DNA of 64,000 nt. It comes from Leucobacter sp. cx-328 (GTDB taxonomy: Bacteria; Actinomycetota; Actinomycetes; Actinomycetales; Microbacteriaceae). The first letter of the stretch is position 1; the number at the start of each line of letters is the position of its first letter. Below are positions 61,539 to 64,000 of this stretch, one piece after another. The stretch spans positions 434,001 through 498,000 of the forward strand of contig NZ_JACVMX010000001.1 in assembly GCF_014530035.1 (NCBI RefSeq), read 5' to 3'. The notes under the pieces were generated by a model. It did not search any database. It saw only the letters and a list, made by a program, of their open reading frames with translations, and was not told the DNA's origin. The translations under genes were made by a program, and so were the position numbers.

Positions 61539-62269
61539 TGGTACAGCACACACAGACGCAGGCGGTGCCGCGAATCGGGGTGACCGGCATGTGGTCGAAC
61601 CAGGTGCACGGACTCCGATTCGACGGCAGCGCCGTCGCCGGCGCGGTCCTGAAATCAGTGATCCGCGCCGGCGGTGAGCCGCACACGCTCTTTGCGCTGA
61701 GCAGTCTCGAACCCGCGGAGCGCCTCGTCGGCCTCGACGCATTGCTCGTGCCGGGTGGGGCAGACGTCGCACCTGCCCGCTATGGCGAGGCAGTTGGTGA
61801 AGCCACGCTCACCGCTGACTTTGCGGAGCAGGATGAGTTCGAAGCCGGACTCCTTGCCGCAGCAATCGAGATGGGGCTTCCCGTGCTCGCGATCTGCCGC
61901 GGATTCCAGCTCCTTAACGTCGAGCAGGGCGGCAGCCTAGTCCAAGACGTTGCACCAGACAGCATGCATCGCAACTCGGTGCACGACGTCACACTCGAAC
62001 CCGATTCACGCATGGCAGACGTCCTCGCCGCGACGCAGCTGCCGGTGTCGTCCTATCACCACCAGGCGATTGGGCGGATCGGTGCCGATCTGCGCGTGGT
62101 CGGTCGCGCACCCGATGGCGTGGTCGAGGCATTTGAGCATGTGGCTGCACCAGTTTTGGCAATGCAGTGGCATCCTGAAGACACCGCAGCTGAAGACGGG
62201 CGCCAGCAAGCGCTCTTTGACTGGCTCGTGACCAGCGCACAGCGCTACCGAGAGGAACAGGGACGATGA
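61538..62269 (+). CDS. PuuD-like gamma-glutamyl amide hydrolase (peptidase C26)
   Basis: A 243-residue class I amidotransferase-fold hydrolase with nucleophile Cys 120 in AICRGFQLLNVEQGGSLVQD and the His 212/Glu 214 pair in LAMQWHPED. SYHHQAIGRIG is the conserved substrate-loop region. Such proteins hydrolyse gamma-glutamyl amides (for example gamma-glutamyl-GABA). It begins at the last base of the preceding stop (TAATG) and ends in an ATGA overlap with the next gene. It is the natural partner of the upstream glutamate ligase for releasing glutamate from the processed amine. Confidence 0.9.
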   Translation: MVQHTQTQAVPRIGVTGMWSNQVHGLRFDGSAVAGAVLKSVIRAGGEPHTLFALSSLEPAERLVGLDALLVPGGADVAPARYGEAVGEATLTADFAEQDEFEAGLLAAAIEMGLPVLAICRGFQLLNVEQGGSLVQDVAPDSMHRNSVHDVTLEPDSRMADVLAATQLPVSSYHHQAIGRIGADLRVVGRAPDGVVEAFEHVAAPVLAMQWHPEDTAAEDGRQQALFDWLVTSAQRYREEQGR

Positions 62270-62988
62270 CCGCACGCGTACTCGTTGTCGAGCATCAGAA
62301 GAACGCTGGCCTTGGTCAGCTCGCACCGCGCCTGCGCGCAAACGGACTCGAGCTCGTCACCGTTGGACCAGACACCGGGGAGTCTGTGCCCGGCTCGCTC
62401 GATGGATTTGACGCGCTCATCGTGCTCGGTGGTGCCATGGGACCGACCGAAGACGAACGGGCTCCTTGGCTCCCCGCCACTCGCAGTCTCATCACTGAGG
62501 CGATCGACAGTGAGACCCCGATGCTCGGCATCTGCCTCGGCGCGCAACTGCTCGCGACGGCGGCCGGCGGTCATGTCCGCACGATGCCTGCTGGTCCAGA
62601 AGTCGGCCTGTGCAAGGTCGAATTCGCTGAGTCTGCAAGCGCGGATCCCGTGTTCGGTGGCATTGCAAGCTCATCACTTCCGGTTGTGCAATGGCACTGG
62701 CTCGAAGCTGACACCTTGCCGCTGAACACCGAGGTCCTGGCCTCAAGCGATGCGTGTGCGAACCAGGCATTCCGCGTGGGATCGAAGGCATGGGGCGTGC
62801 AGTTTCACCCAGAAGCGCTTGGCCCAACCGCAAGCGACTGGGTCGATGAGGATCCTGACAGCCTCGATGAACTGGGGCTTGATCCGCGCCAGATCATCGC
62901 AGCGGTCACTGATGCCGAACCGCGGCTCGGAGCGGCATGGTTGCCGATCGCGGATCGCTTTGCCGCGGTCGTCACGCAGGCGAGCTAG
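62266..62988 (+). CDS. Class I glutamine amidotransferase-like protein
   Basis: A 240-residue GATase1 domain of the GMP-synthase-like, stand-alone type. The nucleophile Cys 90 is in MLGICLGAQLLATAAGG, the catalytic His/Glu in WGVQFHPEAL, and LIVLGGAMGPTED forms the oxyanion strand. In aniline degradation (AtdA2) and related loci such proteins act as gamma-glutamyl amide hydrolases beside a GS-like ligase. It is distinct from the PuuD-type neighbour, so the operon holds two different candidate hydrolases. It starts at ATG 62266 in an ATGA overlap. Confidence 0.88.
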   Translation: MTARVLVVEHQKNAGLGQLAPRLRANGLELVTVGPDTGESVPGSLDGFDALIVLGGAMGPTEDERAPWLPATRSLITEAIDSETPMLGICLGAQLLATAAGGHVRTMPAGPEVGLCKVEFAESASADPVFGGIASSSLPVVQWHWLEADTLPLNTEVLASSDACANQAFRVGSKAWGVQFHPEALGPTASDWVDEDPDSLDELGLDPRQIIAAVTDAEPRLGAAWLPIADRFAAVVTQAS

Positions 62989-63035
62989 ACGGCGTCACAG
63001 AACATCGCTAAACCAGCACAACACGTGCTCATCAG

Positions 63036-63743
63036 CTACTCGGCGAGCAGCAGCTCAAGCCCGATACTCAGCGGTTCTACCGGTACCCGGCGGAACCCAA
63101 CGAGATCGTGGGGGATCTGCGTACCTGGCAGGTAATTCGCCGAATTGCTGATGAGCACGTTGTTGTGCGTGCCGATAAGAATTGCGTCGGTGGGGCAACC
63201 GAGCAGCAGCGGCAGCAGGCTCTTTTCGAGGTCTGCGAGCTGAATGTCATTTCCGATGACGCCGATGCGAGTGCCGTTGAGCGTCGCCGGCAGGGTCAGC
63301 GTGGTCACGTATGCTTCCACACCGAGGTAGTCGAGGTACGGACCCACAAACACCGGGACGTCTTCGTGGAACGCGCGAATAAACCACTCGTGGTGTTCGT
63401 AATCGTAGTAGCGGTCACCGCCAGGCACGACGCCAAACGAGTAGCGAGCAAACCGCTGCTCATCCTCTCGCACCCACCACTCGATGTGCCCGTTCTCGGT
63501 TCCCATTGCAGATCGTGAGAAGATGAGCCCACAGCCGTCTACTGATGCGTTGTCTTCAAGGTACTGTTCAGCGATGAGGCGAAGCTGACGCTGCATCCTT
63601 GCCGTCACATCGATCAGGCCATCGGTGTTCAGCTCGATCTTCGCGAGGAAACGATCTGACAGATCTGCCAGGCGTGAGAATCGATCGGTGAACCAAGCGT
63701 TTACCGCATCGACGGTTCCCTGGGTGCGCAGTGAAGCGGTCAT
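63036..63743 (-). CDS. Cache-domain protein without membrane segments
   Basis: A 235-residue protein. Residues about 60-210 look like a dCache/PDC-type sensor fold: CGLIFSRSAMGTENGHIEWWVRED, YYDYEHHEWFIRAFHEDVPVFVGPYLDYLGVEAYVTTLTLPATLNGTRIGVIGNDIQL. The N-terminal 60 residues are helical. There is no signal peptide, membrane helix or output domain, although Cache domains are normally extracellular parts of receptors. It overlaps the preceding GntR/FCD gene by 4 bases on the same strand, which suggests it works with that regulator as a cytoplasmic ligand sensor, or is itself a ligand-binding protein. Confidence 0.82.
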   Translation of the reverse strand: MTASLRTQGTVDAVNAWFTDRFSRLADLSDRFLAKIELNTDGLIDVTARMQRQLRLIAEQYLEDNASVDGCGLIFSRSAMGTENGHIEWWVREDEQRFARYSFGVVPGGDRYYDYEHHEWFIRAFHEDVPVFVGPYLDYLGVEAYVTTLTLPATLNGTRIGVIGNDIQLADLEKSLLPLLLGCPTDAILIGTHNNVLISNSANYLPGTQIPHDLVGFRRVPVEPLSIGLELLLAE

Positions 63744-64000
63744 TGCTTCCCCTTCGTGCCAGAACGGACATCCCCGGCTGCTGGGGGCACTACCTCGCCA
63801 CCATCAAGCTGTTTGCGGTTGAGAGCAAGCTTGCCGTTGATGATGAGGTGCATGTTGCCGTGCACATGCTCGACGGCGAGCCGCTCTGCAGTCTGCGCGT
63901 CCTGCTGTTCGATTGCCATGACCATCGCGAGGTGCTCAGTGAACGCGAGGTGCGTGGACGCGCTGCAGACCTCGTCGCACCAGAGGAACGGGGAAAGCTC
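63740..64000 (-). CDS. GntR-family regulator, C-terminal part of FCD ligand-binding domain (partial)
   Basis: The frame enters from the right edge and ends at 63740. The visible 86 residues contain TEHLAMVMAIEQQDAQTAERLAVEHVHGNM, the terminal helices of an FCD (FadR C-terminal) domain with the conserved His of EHV..NM that often binds metal or ligand. The last 25 residues are polar. The N-terminal winged helix lies outside the window. It overlaps the Cache gene by 4 bases. It is the likely regulator of the neighbouring P450/gamma-glutamylation operon, judged from position only. Confidence 0.8.
   Translation of the reverse strand, partial: ELSPFLWCDEVCSASTHLAFTEHLAMVMAIEQQDAQTAERLAVEHVHGNMHLIINGKLALNRKQLDGGEVVPPAAGDVRSGTKGKQ

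Noticed and set aside
52398-63035. Recently transferred genomic island with integrase or att sites
   Set aside because: I find no tRNA-linked direct repeats, integrase or transposase, and base composition of the genes looks like the neighbours apart from short AT-rich promoters.

Overview
The window is high-GC, densely packed chromosomal DNA. The gene order tatD-rsmA-ispE, glmU-prs-rplY-pth-mfd-mazG, hisS-eno-divIC-DUF501, sucC-sucD-DUF6350-purN-purH, the DUF501 and DUF6350 families, the many GTG starts and the TANNNT -10 boxes close to start codons all point to an actinobacterium. Microbacteriaceae is most likely and a Leucobacter-like genus is my best guess, inferred without a database search. 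I see no insertion sequence, prophage, CRISPR array or rRNA. One tRNA (Gln, anticodon TTG) and one TPP riboswitch are present.

Region 1 (1-5.5 kb) holds the end of tatD, then rsmA, ispE, a CPWC DsbA/FrnE-type oxidoreductase followed by a 61-residue protein ending in CCGGSCC, an ABC-F ATPase, a palindrome-rich non-coding stretch and a small thioredoxin-fold protein. Region 2 (5.7-12.3 kb) is amino-acid and amine metabolism: a CycA-type permease, a PLP-dependent Orn/Lys/Arg-type decarboxylase, a divergent LysR regulator, an amidase and a MarR regulator. Region 3 (12.3-45 kb) is core housekeeping: tRNA-Gln, glmU, prs, a MarR/SDR pair, L25, pth, mfd, mazG, hisS, eno, divIC, DUF501, ndh, a phosphodiesterase, asparaginase, a UvrD/PcrA helicase, sucCD, DUF6350, a riboswitch-controlled thiamine ABC transporter with an orphan P-loop kinase, purN and purH.

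Region 4 (45-64 kb) is accessory catabolism. The first part has an agmatine-deiminase-like enzyme, a cupin, an APC permease, a PuuD-like gamma-glutamyl hydrolase and a GAF/PucR regulator. Next comes an alcohol dehydrogenase - Baeyer-Villiger monooxygenase - alpha/beta hydrolase operon, which reads as alcohol to ketone to ester or lactone to acid. Convergent to it is a redox operon (adrenodoxin-reductase-like flavoprotein plus a stand-alone flavodoxin). Divergent from that is an operon of cytochrome P450, glutamine-synthetase-like ligase, a substrate-binding-protein fold without a signal peptide, and two class I amidotransferase-fold hydrolases. A Cache-domain protein and a GntR/FCD regulator (cut by the window end) run the other way.

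The most interesting reading is that 46-64 kb is a coordinated nitrogen-compound degradation locus. A P450 fed by flavodoxin would oxidise an amine or heterocycle, gamma-glutamylation would activate the amine, amidotransferase-like hydrolases would release glutamate, and the ADH/BVMO/hydrolase set would degrade the carbon skeleton. The substrate cannot be told from sequence. A second window-wide signal is that about a dozen genes carry a TANNNT box only 6-10 bases before the start codon, which implies widespread leaderless mRNAs.
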